Shown: one piece after another, positions 42,209-53,100 of the stretch
Position numbering within the stretch: position 1 is the stretch's first letter
Layout of the letters: each line of letters begins with the position of its first letter
Source: Gracilariopsis chorda
Lineage: Eukaryota; Rhodophyta; Florideophyceae; Gracilariales; Gracilariaceae
Length of the DNA stretch: 64,000 bases
Direction: 5' to 3'
Assembly (NCBI GenBank): GCA_003194525.1
Contig: NBIV01000082.1
Span: 245,135-309,134, forward strand
Notes under the pieces: generated by a model
Told to the model about the DNA's origin: nothing
Databases searched by the model: none
What the model saw: the letters and a program-made list of their open reading frames with translations, nothing else
Program-made: the position numbers and the translations under genes

Positions 42209-42727
42209 TCCTGGCGTTCCCTTCTCAGTTGCAGTAGCTCAATCGTTGCGAAGTTAGTAGTTGCACCGAAATGAATGTGGTTGGAAATTTCGGGGTTGCT
42301 GCCACAGAGCGTACGACTTGGACAAAAAGTTTGCTCCATTACAAAGGTATTGATGATCTTATAGACTAGAGAGAACAATTTCAGCCTTTGGGATCCAAAA
42401 CGTCTGATAGGGCAGAGAAAAAGATGAGCGTTAGAATCTGTATTGGTACTTGCATGAAATCGCTTCAAGGGTGGCGGAGGTGTGGTTGATTGACGGAAGG
42501 TGTTGGTTTAATAACCCCCCTCTCATGCTTCTATCAGCTCATTCAAAGCAGCTGTTTGGCGACACGCCTCCCTTCCGATAAAAAAATTCAGCAGCAGCAG
42601 CAGAGCGTACAACGCATTGCCTGCTGCTCCATATTGACTGCTGACTTGCCTCTTAGTAGATGGCACTATGGAAACGATTACAGTACCAGACACTCAGCAC
42701 TAACAAGGATATTTCACACGTGGCTAG
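42209..42727. other. Left flank of element C
   Basis: No gene seen. A short CAG-type run (CAGCAGCAGCAGCAG) is at about 42591-42605. A plus frame here runs into the LTR of C and is not a gene. Confidence 0.4.
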
Positions 42728-43556
42728 TGAAGTGCAGCCCCTTCAGAAAAGGTTTTTGGCATTTGGATGATTTCGTGAATGTTTCGGTAATGTATTTATT
42801 GCATAAGCTACGAGCCTCAAATAATGGAATGGACACTTGGAACAAGAAATTGTCAATTGGTGGTTGGCCACATTAGTGGGCATAAACAACCAATATGGAG
42901 TAATTTTAATTAGTTTTATTTATTATTTTACACCCATTTCTGGGATGGTTAATACTTAGTGTGACAGGGAATTGCCGCCGCAGCAGTAAACTTTCCCCAA
43001 CTAGGGGCCCCAAACTGGGTAATTAGTTCTAGACCTCATCGCCTTCGCGTGCTCTCTACTCCTTTTTAGAGGGAGGTACCGTAATCTACGGAAAGTCTAT
43101 TCCCCTTGCCTCCCTAAAAGAAGATAATGTAGGGACGGGTATTCCAACTACCTTGGCGTTTGTCTTGGTAAAAGGGATATTAACCGACACTGCTGTTTGT
43201 TATAGTCACTTTCATGACTCAGCATCCTCTCGCTCATTCCTTACTTTTCTTCTCTTCCTTTTCCCTTTTTAAGGTGGGGGTCTCACCACCCGCGGCAAAT
43301 GTCGGCATGACGCTCCTACGTGGGAAGAACAGCTCTGCCGACGACACTAACCCACACACACCTTCTCTGCAGATACGGAATTCTTGCCTTAACCTCACTG
43401 CGCAAGTCACGACAGGCAGGCTCGGGCTTACAACCCGACACATTCGTGCGACCTCTGGGAGGGCTCTACCCAACTCGGTTCAGATTTAACGAGGAAAGAT
43501 CTCAAAGGCCTATTGGTGTTCTCCAGATCAATTGCATTGCACCACAAAGTGGTCTT
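42728..43556 (+). repeat. 5' LTR of element C (829 bp)
   Basis: Starts TGAAGTGCAGCCCC and ends TTGCACCACA, like the B LTR. Many substitutions have degraded most of the short inverted repeats seen in A and B. The primer site after it differs from the family at several bases (TGGTCTTCGGACCTAGAA). Confidence 0.85.
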
Positions 43557-43661
43557 CGGACCTAGAATTGATGTTGTGTTGTGTTCATTCTGTTCAAAAT
43601 TCGATTCTTTTGTTGGATTTCAGAACGTTTCGTCATTTTTACATCGTAACATTTCGCCGTC

Positions 43662-45841
43662 ATGCCGACGAAGCCCTCTGCTTTGAAGCCTGCGATCACG
43701 TGTAGCCGCTCTCATAATAGTGGAGATAATCCCAAAATTCGGTTCTTTTTTCAGATCTGGGCTCGTGCTATTTCCAGCCGTGCTGGGTGTGTCTCGGCTA
43801 GCACTTCAAACCCAACCGGGCGTGCCGGAACTCCGCTTCGGTTCCGTTATCGCCGGCCTTATATGGTTATTTGTCGCCAGCCGTTGCCGTTGTACCGCTT
43901 GCGCCCCAGGCAACCTCCACTGTCACCGCACCCGAGCCCTGTCCGACTGTCGATACCACCCTCCATGGACGTTTCCTGGAATCTGAGGTTCGATCTCTGT
44001 GGACCGCTCAAGACACCCTTGTAGGGGAACTATAAACCCTGCATGAGTTTTTGATGGAAACCACTGCAAAGGTGGTCGCAGAGGATCTAAGTTTCTTACA
44101 GTCTGATGTCAACTCCATGTTAGAGAGTTTGTGGCAACCCGCCACTGTGAAAGAAGGTAAATCTCGACTCAATCGAGTTCGTGTCCGTTTGAAGACGTTG
44201 GAGCAGTTTATTTCGATGAATAAACCGTACCCAGATGATTCAACACCAGCTGTTTCACACCAAAACCAGCATGCTGGAAGCAAGAAGCACAGATATGAGC
44301 GGAACCACAAACAAGATCAATCGGATTCTGATTATATGACATCGTCGGATTCATCCTGAAACTTTCGGATGGTTCTAGTTCCTCAGATTTCTATTATGAG
44401 GAAGGGCAGAAAAGACCGGTCTTCCCGCTCAAAGAAGTCATCCTCTACCGAACGTGTAATTCGGACCCGCTAAAAAGGGAGAAGACACACTGTTCTCCGG
44501 GAATCAAAACCGACGAACCCATTATATCGAAAATTAACCTCATGCCGATACTAGTGGCTCGAACATTCCTCTTTAGGACGTACCCCTTGTGGCTCTGGGA
44601 AGGTGAAAGAATGCATAAAGCGTATGCAACTCTCAATGCGTAACCAATATTTTACTGGAGAAGACCCAATTATCTTGTTGGACTTTTTTTCCTGCTTGCT
44701 TGCGAAAGCCGATATCCTCGGAATGAATGAGCAACAACCCTATTTTAGATTACCTTATTTCTTACAGAGAGTGGCAGAAGACTAGTACACCTCTGTCCAA
44801 GGATCATCTCGTGCCTCTGAGGGAGGAGTGACCTGCTGGCCGGAGGCTGTTCAATATTTTTCGGGCTCCTATGCCACGAATAACGCTATTCATGGGGCAA
44901 TCCTCACTTTTCGAGATACCCGCTTTCCCTTGGGCGAGACTGAAACCCATTATTGGAGGCGTTTTAACAAGTCCTTCCACCGTTGTTTGAATGTATACCC
45001 CTCATGAAAGCTTTTCACCATGTTCATCGATGGCATTGATCAATCAATCCAGAGCTTAATCACCTGTTACCGCGAAGACAAGTGCATATTTAGCTACCTC
45101 GAGCTTGTCCAACACGCTCGAGCAGAAAGGGACGGACTTCGTGCAAGAACCCCGAATCATCGGTATAGACACGCTAAGGCGTTGTTGATGGAGAGCCACT
45201 CCCCAGTGCCCTTTCTCTTTGTAGATGGAACCCCTCAACAGGGATACGACAAAGTGCAGCTAGCATAGGGAGATGGTATGTCTATACCATCCATGTACTT
45301 ACCGTCAGCAAGGGAGGACACATTCGAAACGGCCCATGAAAACCGCGTCTTATATGTGGGGAACCACCGCGTTCAACCACCGCGATTCCCATTTATGAAC
45401 GGTCAATCCCATTATCAGTGGCGTAGATAAACTAAACGCCACCCTGCCGTACGCTTCTCCGATGCTCGGGATGTTAGCCGGGGCCTAGCGGTGTTGCCTG
45501 TGATGTGCCACCTTTGCTACGCCTATGGTCATACCTCCCCGCAATTTCTCTGCTCACTAAGAGATATAGCAGAGGTGGTGGCAGAATATGAGGCCCCCAC
45601 TCCAGAGAAGAAACGTTCCGTCCAGACGACATCCTACCTTCGTGCTAAATCGGACTTCTGGCATGCCCTGCCACATGATCCACATGCCTGGCTAGCTTCA
45701 AATACCCCTACTTGGAACACCGCGCAACCATCTGACACAGCCACCGCTTATGTGGATAAGAATCCCAGCCCCAGGAATGAATCCCTCGTCGTCGAGCATC
45801 CTGGACCACCTTCTAAGGCAGGAACGTCCCAGAAAAACTAA
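43662..45841 (+). pseudogene. gag remnant of element C
   Basis: Starts ATGCCGACGAAGCCC, at the position of the A/B gag start. Several frameshifts and stops. Still visible are the basic block and serine tract (about 44270-44360), the capsid segment IKRMQLSMRNQYF (about 44610), and the zinc knuckle as CHLCYAYGHTSPQF (about 45500), in which the last Cys is Phe. It ends with the same AAC TAA stop context as the gag of A. Confidence 0.8.
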
Positions 45842-45939
45842 CTGAAGGCGTCTCCTCTTTGGGGGTGGCGTCCTCAGATATGAGGATGTTGACGTACAAG
45901 GCGTCGCAACCTCGCTCCTCGGTTGAAATCCTGCCAAGG

Positions 45940-46746
45940 TGTGGTGCAATGCCCCAAAGGGGAAAAACACCGAAAGACGTCCGGGATCTTCCTCTCACGA
46001 GGTGAACCCAGTTGGGTAGAGCCCTCCCAGAGGTGTCACGGCGAAGCCGGTTTGTAAGACCAGGGACACCTGTCGCGACTCGCGCAGGGAGGTGAAGGCG
46101 AAGAATCGGTATCCGCGTGAGCGGGGTGTGATCCTCAGTAGAGGTATGTTTCCACGTAAGTGGGGGTGTGTGAGCGGATGCGCACACGAGGGCCGCGGAT
46201 AGCGGGAGGTGCTACCCTAAAAAGGGGAAAGAGGAAGGACGAGTGGGTCGCGAGAGCGACGAGTAGATACGGCGATGCCGGTGGACGGGACTCCCTATAC
46301 AGGGCGAAACACCAATATGATTGGAACAATTAGTACTCCCAATGATGGGTCTCCTTTAGATGTGCAAGGGGGGTGAACTTCCGTACACTACGGTGCTTCC
46401 CTCCAAGGAGGAGTTGAGAACACGCGGAGGCGGTAAAGCTCAGAGCCAATTCCCCAGGTTGGGGTCCCTTCTTGGGGAAGGTTTACTGGTGCGACGGCAG
46501 TGCGCCGTCGCACTAAGTACTAGCTTCCCAGAAATGGGTGTGAAAATAATAAATAAAATTAACTAAAATACTCCACATTCCGTAGCAACATCCACTACTG
46601 TGGCCAACAGCCAATTGACCCAGAACCGTGTCCCACGTGTCCATACCCACCATTGTGGGGCGTAGTTCATATACACACTACACAACCGATAATATCGGGA
46701 AAGCGTTCAAGTACCCAGAATCCCTCCCTGAGGGCGTTGCACTTCA
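45940..46746 (-). repeat. 3' LTR of element A (807 bp)
   Basis: On the minus strand it runs from TGAAGTGCAACGCC to TTGCACCACA, the same length as the B LTR (807 bp). Because the antisense ORF starts 57 bases from its U3 edge, this LTR would have to promote transcription outwards in the plus direction if that ORF is expressed. Confidence 0.92.
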
Positions 46747-46757
46747 TATCCCCCCCC
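46747..46757 (-). other. Polypurine tract of element A
   Basis: On the minus strand GGGGGGGGATA lies directly before the 3' LTR start (TGAAG), as required for plus-strand DNA priming. Confidence 0.7.
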
Positions 46758-46802
46758 TAAGACGGGAAAACGACCGCGGACGCGGAGGATTCCCAGACGA
46801 AA

Positions 46803-48650
46803 ATGGGTGATAAAAGCGCGAACGCCGTCTCCGGTTCTCCGGTAAATCCCTCTGCACCAGAGTCAACACTTCCTGCTACTGCAGCTGTCATTTCCTCACC
46901 TCGCATCAGCACTTCCTCGTCACCGAGCGCACTCCGACAAACAACAATGACCACCCTCGAAGAGGGAGAAATGAACAACGACAACAACATCACCAACAAC
47001 AGCCAACCTCCGAGGTCTCTCGGGCGATACACCACCGGTTTCCGGTCAGCTCCCCTGCCTCAGGGCGATCAACCTCCGGTACAACCGGGAAATATGGCTG
47101 CTGAAGCCAACCATCCCTTCGCATTACCACCTTCGGTGGGATCCTCCGGAACCGCTCCGGTGTCCAACTGGCCAACCTACAACATCCTGGTGGGGCTCAA
47201 CCCGATGAATCGGAATCACGCGTCGCGCCTGCGCCTTGCCCCGTGGTTTCACCCGGTCGCCGTCCTCAATGAGGGATTGGTCACCGCTTATGCGGATGGC
47301 TCAGACACCCTTCCGGGGGATCTGCCCAGAGCAGTTACCACATCGTGGGATTGGCGTCACCGGATCGCGATTCCGCGTCACCACCTCCGAAGGAATTCGG
47401 GCGAGACCGTCGCTGCGGCGCAGACCGCGCTGACGCGCATGGCGTACCAACGGCAGAGCCGGGCTCCGTTCGATGTACCGGTCCCACCGGAGTTTGGCTT
47501 CGACATTAGCTACTTCCGCACTCGCGGGGAGATTGGGTACGGCGAGAACCTGTTCCGCCTCGAGACCCTCGCTTGGAGGAATTTCCCCGCAGCGCGGCAA
47601 GAGGCCCTTTGCTGGGAGCGACCGATTATTCGGGCGGAGTTCAGGTACCTTCCCCGGCAATACCGGTCCAACTTTCTCCAAAACTTCATCCGCTACGAGC
47701 GGCGTTGGCGATCCCGATTCGGGTACTTTATCCCGTATCAGAACGTGGAGATAGAGCGGATTGCGCCGCCTCACCGACTAGGTCGGTATGTAGCACTCCC
47801 CGAGTGGTGGCGCTTCCATGAAGCCTGCCGGGGGTGCTACGTAGAACTTCCGCCGGTACTTACGTACCTCGGTTCGCTGCTCATGCAGGATCCCCGGTCG
47901 GGGTTGTGGTCCGTAGTGGTTACGGAGTGGGCGGCCCGCAATGCGGCTTATATCCTCAACGAGGCGTACGACCAGTATCGTCTCTGGTTCCTTCAACCGC
48001 GCGTGCGGGCAGCGATCCGAAACCTGGATCTTCGCATCCCCCTTGGGGGCCAGGCCAACAATGAAGAGGTCCTCCAATTACTTGGGTACATCGACAGCGT
48101 TAGCTGGAGTGAGGTCCCGCTGGAGCAAAGCGGTCGTCTGGATGGCGGCAGCGGTAACACCGGTGGCTCGGGACTGGGTAGAAACACCGCCCTTGCGGGT
48201 GATTTTATCTACTTCGACCCCTGGGAGTTCCGGGAAATTTCCTCCGAGGAGGCGCGCGAACTTCGCGATGCGCCCCGGCATGTGACGGAAGACCACCCGG
48301 TGGGGTACGTCGATTCTGACGATTACTACCGCGCATACGGCGGGGATGACCCAATGGTCGATAACGATCCGGAAGAGCCCGGGGAGATGGACGTAGAGGA
48401 CACCGGCGCTAGCGCGGAAGCTTCCCCAGAGGGGGTACCTCCGGCCGAGCCGGCTGCTGACCCTTCGGCGGCGAGTGCCGGCCCTTCTATCCCCAGCGGG
48501 GTAACGGCGAATGAAAACGAGATCATCGCGCGTTTTCTCCGGGGTGCCGGTCTTAGCGCTGCCGAGGTATCGGGGGATGTCACCACCATGGCGGACGCGT
48601 TGGCCTACCGCCTTGCTGGGGGTTACGCCCCGGGCAACGGCGAAGAGTGA
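46803..48650 (+). CDS. Antisense ORF of element A, 615 aa, unknown function
   Basis: Uninterrupted 615-codon frame on the strand opposite gag-pol, lying between the chromodomain frame and the 3' LTR. The ATG (AAAATGGGTG, good context) is 57 bases from the LTR. Residues about 1-120 are Ser/Pro/Asn-rich and low complexity. The central part (about 120-440) is well-ordered in composition, rich in Trp, Tyr, Arg and Pro (for example WNFPAAR-like and FLQNFIRYERRWRSRFGYF segments). A Gly/Ser linker follows, then an acidic C-terminus (about 480-570) and a small helical end. There is no signal peptide, membrane segment or zinc motif, and I recognise no family. Antisense ORFs at this site are known in some plant gypsy elements (for example the Retand type). 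Whether this one is related is unknown. Confidence 0.7.
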   Translation: MGDKSANAVSGSPVNPSAPESTLPATAAVISSPRISTSSSPSALRQTTMTTLEEGEMNNDNNITNNSQPPRSLGRYTTGFRSAPLPQGDQPPVQPGNMAAEANHPFALPPSVGSSGTAPVSNWPTYNILVGLNPMNRNHASRLRLAPWFHPVAVLNEGLVTAYADGSDTLPGDLPRAVTTSWDWRHRIAIPRHHLRRNSGETVAAAQTALTRMAYQRQSRAPFDVPVPPEFGFDISYFRTRGEIGYGENLFRLETLAWRNFPAARQEALCWERPIIRAEFRYLPRQYRSNFLQNFIRYERRWRSRFGYFIPYQNVEIERIAPPHRLGRYVALPEWWRFHEACRGCYVELPPVLTYLGSLLMQDPRSGLWSVVVTEWAARNAAYILNEAYDQYRLWFLQPRVRAAIRNLDLRIPLGGQANNEEVLQLLGYIDSVSWSEVPLEQSGRLDGGSGNTGGSGLGRNTALAGDFIYFDPWEFREISSEEARELRDAPRHVTEDHPVGYVDSDDYYRAYGGDDPMVDNDPEEPGEMDVEDTGASAEASPEGVPPAEPAADPSAASAGPSIPSGVTANENEIIARFLRGAGLSAAEVSGDVTTMADALAYRLAGGYAPGNGEE

Positions 48651-48738
48651 GCTCCTTTTGTCCAGTTTTCCTGGTATTCTTTCCCTGGCTATGCCAGTTA
48701 GTGTAGTGTAGTATCGTGAGGAGCTAGCTGCTCCCCTG

Positions 48739-48744
48739 AATAAA
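48739..48744 (+). terminator. Possible polyadenylation signal of the antisense ORF
   Basis: AATAAA 89 bases after the stop codon of the antisense ORF, in the 190-base gap between the two convergent coding regions. Confidence 0.4.
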
Positions 48745-48843
48745 CTTTCCCGTTTAGAACGGTGATTTCCAATTAGCATTCCCCGTCTTAGACGGACTTT
48801 CCCTTGCTATCCTTTCTCATTGCCCTCCGCTCGCGCGGCAACG

Positions 48844-50184
48844 TTACCCAACTTGGGCATTAACCAGCGTGGCTGGGGCTGCAGTTCCCGTTTGACGGTG
48901 GTATCGCACGATCTGCGACCGTGGGAGGTGTTCAATTGGCTCCCACGTATCCCCACTGGGGTCGTACCCGTACCAGCGGACGCGGTATTGTAGAATACCA
49001 TCCTGGTCCCAGGTGTGTCCGACAAGTCGGTCTACTACGAACTCTCGTTCGTAGACCTGCCGGCCGTGCCGGGTGGTGGTTGTACTCCCTTGCGAGGGTT
49101 GTCCGCGGTGCGGTATAATGTCCCTTAGCAGGGTGTTCGGCGATAACTCCGACGTTGCCGTGCGCTGTCCTAGTGGCCGCTGCTCATGCGGGAAAATATC
49201 CCTCAAGAGGGTATGTGGTGTCACGGTTTTCCCCGGCAAGTCATTCCCCATTGGGGTGTCGTTGTTCCCGTCTTCACGGTAGGCCAGGCGAACCGCCAAC
49301 CGGCGGGGGACTTGAACTCCGCATTCGCGGTTGAACTCACGAACCGCGAGTTTGCGGGAAGATGACCGCTCCTGCGGAATCGGCGTTTCCACGATCCCCT
49401 GGGGGGTCCCGTGCGACACGGTGGTTGGATGGCAAACCGCCTCCCTGCCAGGCGCACGAGCGCTCTGCACCGTACGTTCCGGCGGCGCCGTGGTGTCCCC
49501 GGCTACTGGGGGGTTGCCTAAGGCTAACTCCGGTACACCGGTATTTTGGTCAAAATTACCCTTTGGGGGGTGCCGGGCAGGTGCCGATGACACCCTTTTC
49601 AGGGGCCGGGCCGCTAAGTGCGGTGCACCGTCTCCATGAGGAGGAGCAGCGTCCGGTACGACCGGTTTCGAGCGTGCGATGGCGCGCGTTTTTTCCCGAG
49701 TTCCTCGGTTCTTCGCCGCAGCGTTGCGGTGGTTGGCGCAAATTATTCCCCGGAACGGGGGCTTCGATTCCGTCTGCGACGGGGAGCGTTTCCGAGCGCT
49801 GCGCGCCAGGGCCTGAAGCTTCGGATGCGGCTTGGCTACCCTTTTCCCCGATAGGGGTGTGGGTATTTCCCAGCGGCGCTGGTGTATCTGGGCGCCTCTT
49901 CTCCGCGGGGCGCGGGTCTGAGCGACCTGATTGAACCGCTTCCGCGGGGACTTCCGCCAATGGCGGCTTTGAGGCATCTCCCTGCTCAGGGGATTGAGGG
50001 CGATTGTCGCCGTACTCCCGTATCGGGGATCCTTCCCTGACAGGGGTGTGCGGTAGCTGCGTTTCAGCTTCCCGTGTAACACGGTGTATTTGCCGCCTTT
50101 GCGGGACCTGCGCGTCTGGTTCCTGTTGCACAGCGCTGCCCGAGGACGGGGGATTAGTGTCGCGTGAGATACTCCGTGCTCCAC
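48844..50184 (-). CDS. C-terminal frame of element A pol, with chromodomain
   Basis: This frame overlaps the end of the main pol frame (49556-50184) and is one base out of phase with it, so the polyprotein reaches it only by frameshifting, or after an indel. Its first 380 residues are a Pro/Arg-rich linker. Residues about 390-440 form a chromodomain: EFVVDRLVGH, then LQYRVRWYGYDPSGDTWEP, then the helix LPRSQIVRYH. Such domains on gypsy integrases bind histone marks and guide insertion into heterochromatin. The frame has no convincing own start (it opens with a non-ATG or internal codon). Confidence 0.75.
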   Translation of the reverse strand: MEHGVSHATLIPRPRAALCNRNQTRRSRKGGKYTVLHGKLKRSYRTPLSGKDPRYGSTATIALNPLSREMPQSRHWRKSPRKRFNQVAQTRAPRRRGAQIHQRRWEIPTPLSGKRVAKPHPKLQALARSARKRSPSQTESKPPFRGIICANHRNAAAKNRGTREKTRAIARSKPVVPDAAPPHGDGAPHLAARPLKRVSSAPARHPPKGNFDQNTGVPELALGNPPVAGDTTAPPERTVQSARAPGREAVCHPTTVSHGTPQGIVETPIPQERSSSRKLAVREFNRECGVQVPRRLAVRLAYREDGNNDTPMGNDLPGKTVTPHTLLRDIFPHEQRPLGQRTATSELSPNTLLRDIIPHRGQPSQGSTTTTRHGRQVYEREFVVDRLVGHTWDQDGILQYRVRWYGYDPSGDTWEPIEHLPRSQIVRYHRQTGTAAPATLVNAQVG

Positions 50185-53100
50185 GGTCAGTTGTCCGTAT
50201 GGTACGGCGTGTTTCCCGTTGCGACGGCGATCTCATTCCTCGAAAACGAGTGTTCTCCTCCCCCTCCTGAGACGGAGCGGCGGGATAAGGGATAACATGC
50301 CCCGCCTGGCGGGTGTAGATTCGCGCCATAGGGGCGGGCACAGAGAGGCCCGAATTACCCGGCTGAGCCGGTGAGTCCGACAGGGTCGGTAGGTCTGAGA
50401 GTCCCCGGGAGGGGTGTGGTAGCACGGTAGGCCGTCTCACCACCGATGTATCGGATGCAGAGCCATATTCCAGCGTAGGGTCCAGCGTAGCTGGTGCAGC
50501 CTCAGTCGAGGGTGGCGGAGCTAGCACGATGCGATCGCGAGATAACCGCTCATGCGCGTCACCCATTTCCACAACCACTGTGTCCGTCGTGACGGAGATA
50601 ACCTTGAAAGGACCATCCGCCACAGGCGAGAGCTTATGGTGCTTCTCCCTTTCAGGGTTGTAGTACTCCTTGCGGACGAATACGAAGTCCCCGGAGTTGA
50701 TCTGTTCCGGTTTGCCTCCTCGCAAGCGAGCATCGAAATTCCGTTTGTAGACGGCTTGGGCGTGGTCCATCGCCTTCCGCGCTGCGGGTACCAGCTTGGT
50801 CAGCCATGCTTTCCACTTCTGGCGGTAATCCTTCACAGAAGGGAACGCGTCCAACGTAGGTTGGGATTCCAACGCCATTGGCGGGGGTGTCCGTGAAAGG
50901 ACCAACTCGAAAGGGGATATTCCGGTAGTCCGGTGTACCTGCGTATTGTACGCAAAGGTCACGGCATCCGTGTAGATATCCCAAGTCTTGGGGTGGTCAG
51001 CCGTGTAAGCACGGAGAGCTGCGAGCATTGTCCGGTTGAAACGCTCGACCTGCCCATTAGACTGGGGATGATACGTGGTCGTGAAGAGATTCTTCACGTC
51101 CAGTATCCGACAGACGTCCTGGAAAAATCGCGATGCGAACTGTTTCCCGTTGTCGGAAAGTAGCTCCAAAGGAGGTCCGTAGGCAAACACCCAATGCCGC
51201 ACAAAGGCGTGAGCGACCGTGTAGGCGGTAATCCTCTTTAGAGGGACTGTCCGAACTAATTTCGAGAACCTGTCCGTAATAACGAGTAGGAACTTGTTGC
51301 CTCTCCTGGTAGAGAGCAATGGTCCGAGAATGTCAATTGCGACAAACTCGAGCGGCGCCCTGGCGGGGAATAGCTTCATCCGTTTGGAGTGCTTCCGGAG
51401 TTTGACCCGGTTCTTCGCGCATTGCGTGCAAAACCGCACCGTAGCGTAGCAATCAACCGCCATGGCGGGCCAGTAGAAATCCCTGCGAAGGGTTAGATAA
51501 AGCTTCCTCCCACCGGAGTGTCCCCCGAGTTTCGGGTAATGCGAAAGGTGCAATATCCGCTTCTGTAGCGTGTGCGGTACCACAACTTGTGGGGTAGCCT
51601 CGACGGTCCTCACGAGGTAACCAATGTCGTTCACCCCGAAGGGGAGGTTCTCTCCGCCGTTGAGGCGTGCACGTATCCTTGTACAGAAGGGGTCCCCGAA
51701 TTGTTCTCGGATCATTTCCTCGGTCTCAACCGGTACATAATTTCCCGGTATGGGTTTCTCAGAATCATCTCGCGATGCGAGTAGGTAGTCGAAGTCAGCA
51801 TCTTCGTCCCAGTTTTCTGGCTCAGCCTCGACGGCACATTCCGGATCATCCGGGTCCATTGCCAGGAAACATGGGACTTCATCATCCTCCGTTGGGAGTG
51901 CCTCCCCACTTGTGGGTAAACGCGACAGAGCGTCGGCTTGGGTGTTCTGCGCGCCCTTTTTATAAATGACTTGAAAGTCATATTCCGCGAGGCGGAGTCT
52001 CCAGCGCATGAGGCGTCCCGACGGGTCGGAGATATTCATTAACCACCTCAGTGAGGAATGATCCGTGTACACGGTGAAATGGACTCCCATAAGGTAGGGG
52101 CGCAGAGTGGTCATCGCCCATACGACGGCGAGGCACTCTTTCTCCGATACGGAGTAGTTCCGCTCATGAACATTGAGCGAACGTGACCAATAACCAATTG
52201 GATGTCGTTCCCCCTCGGGGGTGGTTTGAAAAAGAGCACACCCGACTTGGTAGTCGCTCGAGTCCGTATCTACGGAGTATGGCAACCCAAGTTGTGGGAG
52301 ATGTAGGATTGGTGCTGATGTGACAGCCTCCTTTAAGGAGTTAAAAGCTTCCGATTGCTCGGGCGTAAATGTTCCCAGTTTTGGGGGGTTCCCCTTTCGC
52401 AACAACGCGTTCAGGGGCGCTGCAGTATCCGAAAAGTTCGGGATAAACCGTCGATAGACGTTGACCAGCCCCAGAAAGGAGCGCAGTTCCGTTTGAGTAC
52501 GGGGTTCTTTCGCCTCAACGAGGGATTTGACTCGAGCTTTCTCGATCGCTAACCGTCCAGGACGGATAATGTGACCCAGATATTTCACAGTATCTGTGAA
52601 AAACTCGCATTTCCTCAACTTGAGGGTAATTCCCGCATCGCGGAGTACGGTCAGCACGTCTCGGACGTGAGTGAGATGGTCGTCCAACGAGTTGGAGAAG
52701 ATGATAATATCATCAAGGTAGACCAGACAACTCCGCCACTTAAAGCGGTTGAGTAGAATATCTACTGCACGCTGAAAGGTGGCGGGGGCGTTGGTTAACC
52801 CAAATGGCATCCGCTTGAAGCGGTACGTTCCTGCATGGCAGGTGAATGCGGTTTTGTCGCGATCCTCCTGTCTGACAGGTACTTGCCAATATCCCCAATT
52901 GGCATCAAGGGCCGTGAACACGGTGGCGTCTCCAAGGGAGTCAATGCACTCGTCCATACGAGGGATGGGGTACGTGTCCCTAACAGTCACGGCATTGAGC
53001 CGGCGGTAGTCGACACAGAACCTCCAGGTTCCGTCAGCCTTTAAAGCCAGTACAACTGGGGATGCCCAGGGCGATTGAGCGGGCTCAATCACACCTGCGC

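Larger units (their letters stand above)
42728..45939 (+). mobile_element. Element C: old A-family copy, interrupted by element A
   Basis: A 5' LTR (42728-43556), a degraded primer site and a broken gag in the plus orientation. It is collinear with element B from 57208 up to a point just after the gag stop. At 45940 the sequence switches to the LTR of A in the opposite orientation. The rest of C should lie beyond A and B, outside the window. Confidence 0.85.

Noticed and set aside
42490-42876. 128-codon plus frame
   Set aside because: It runs across the boundary into the LTR of C, so it is not a real gene.
45940-46746. Regularly spaced short palindromes looked at first like a CRISPR array or tandem terminators
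   Set aside because: The units differ in sequence and spacing, continue through coding regions, and the organism is eukaryotic.
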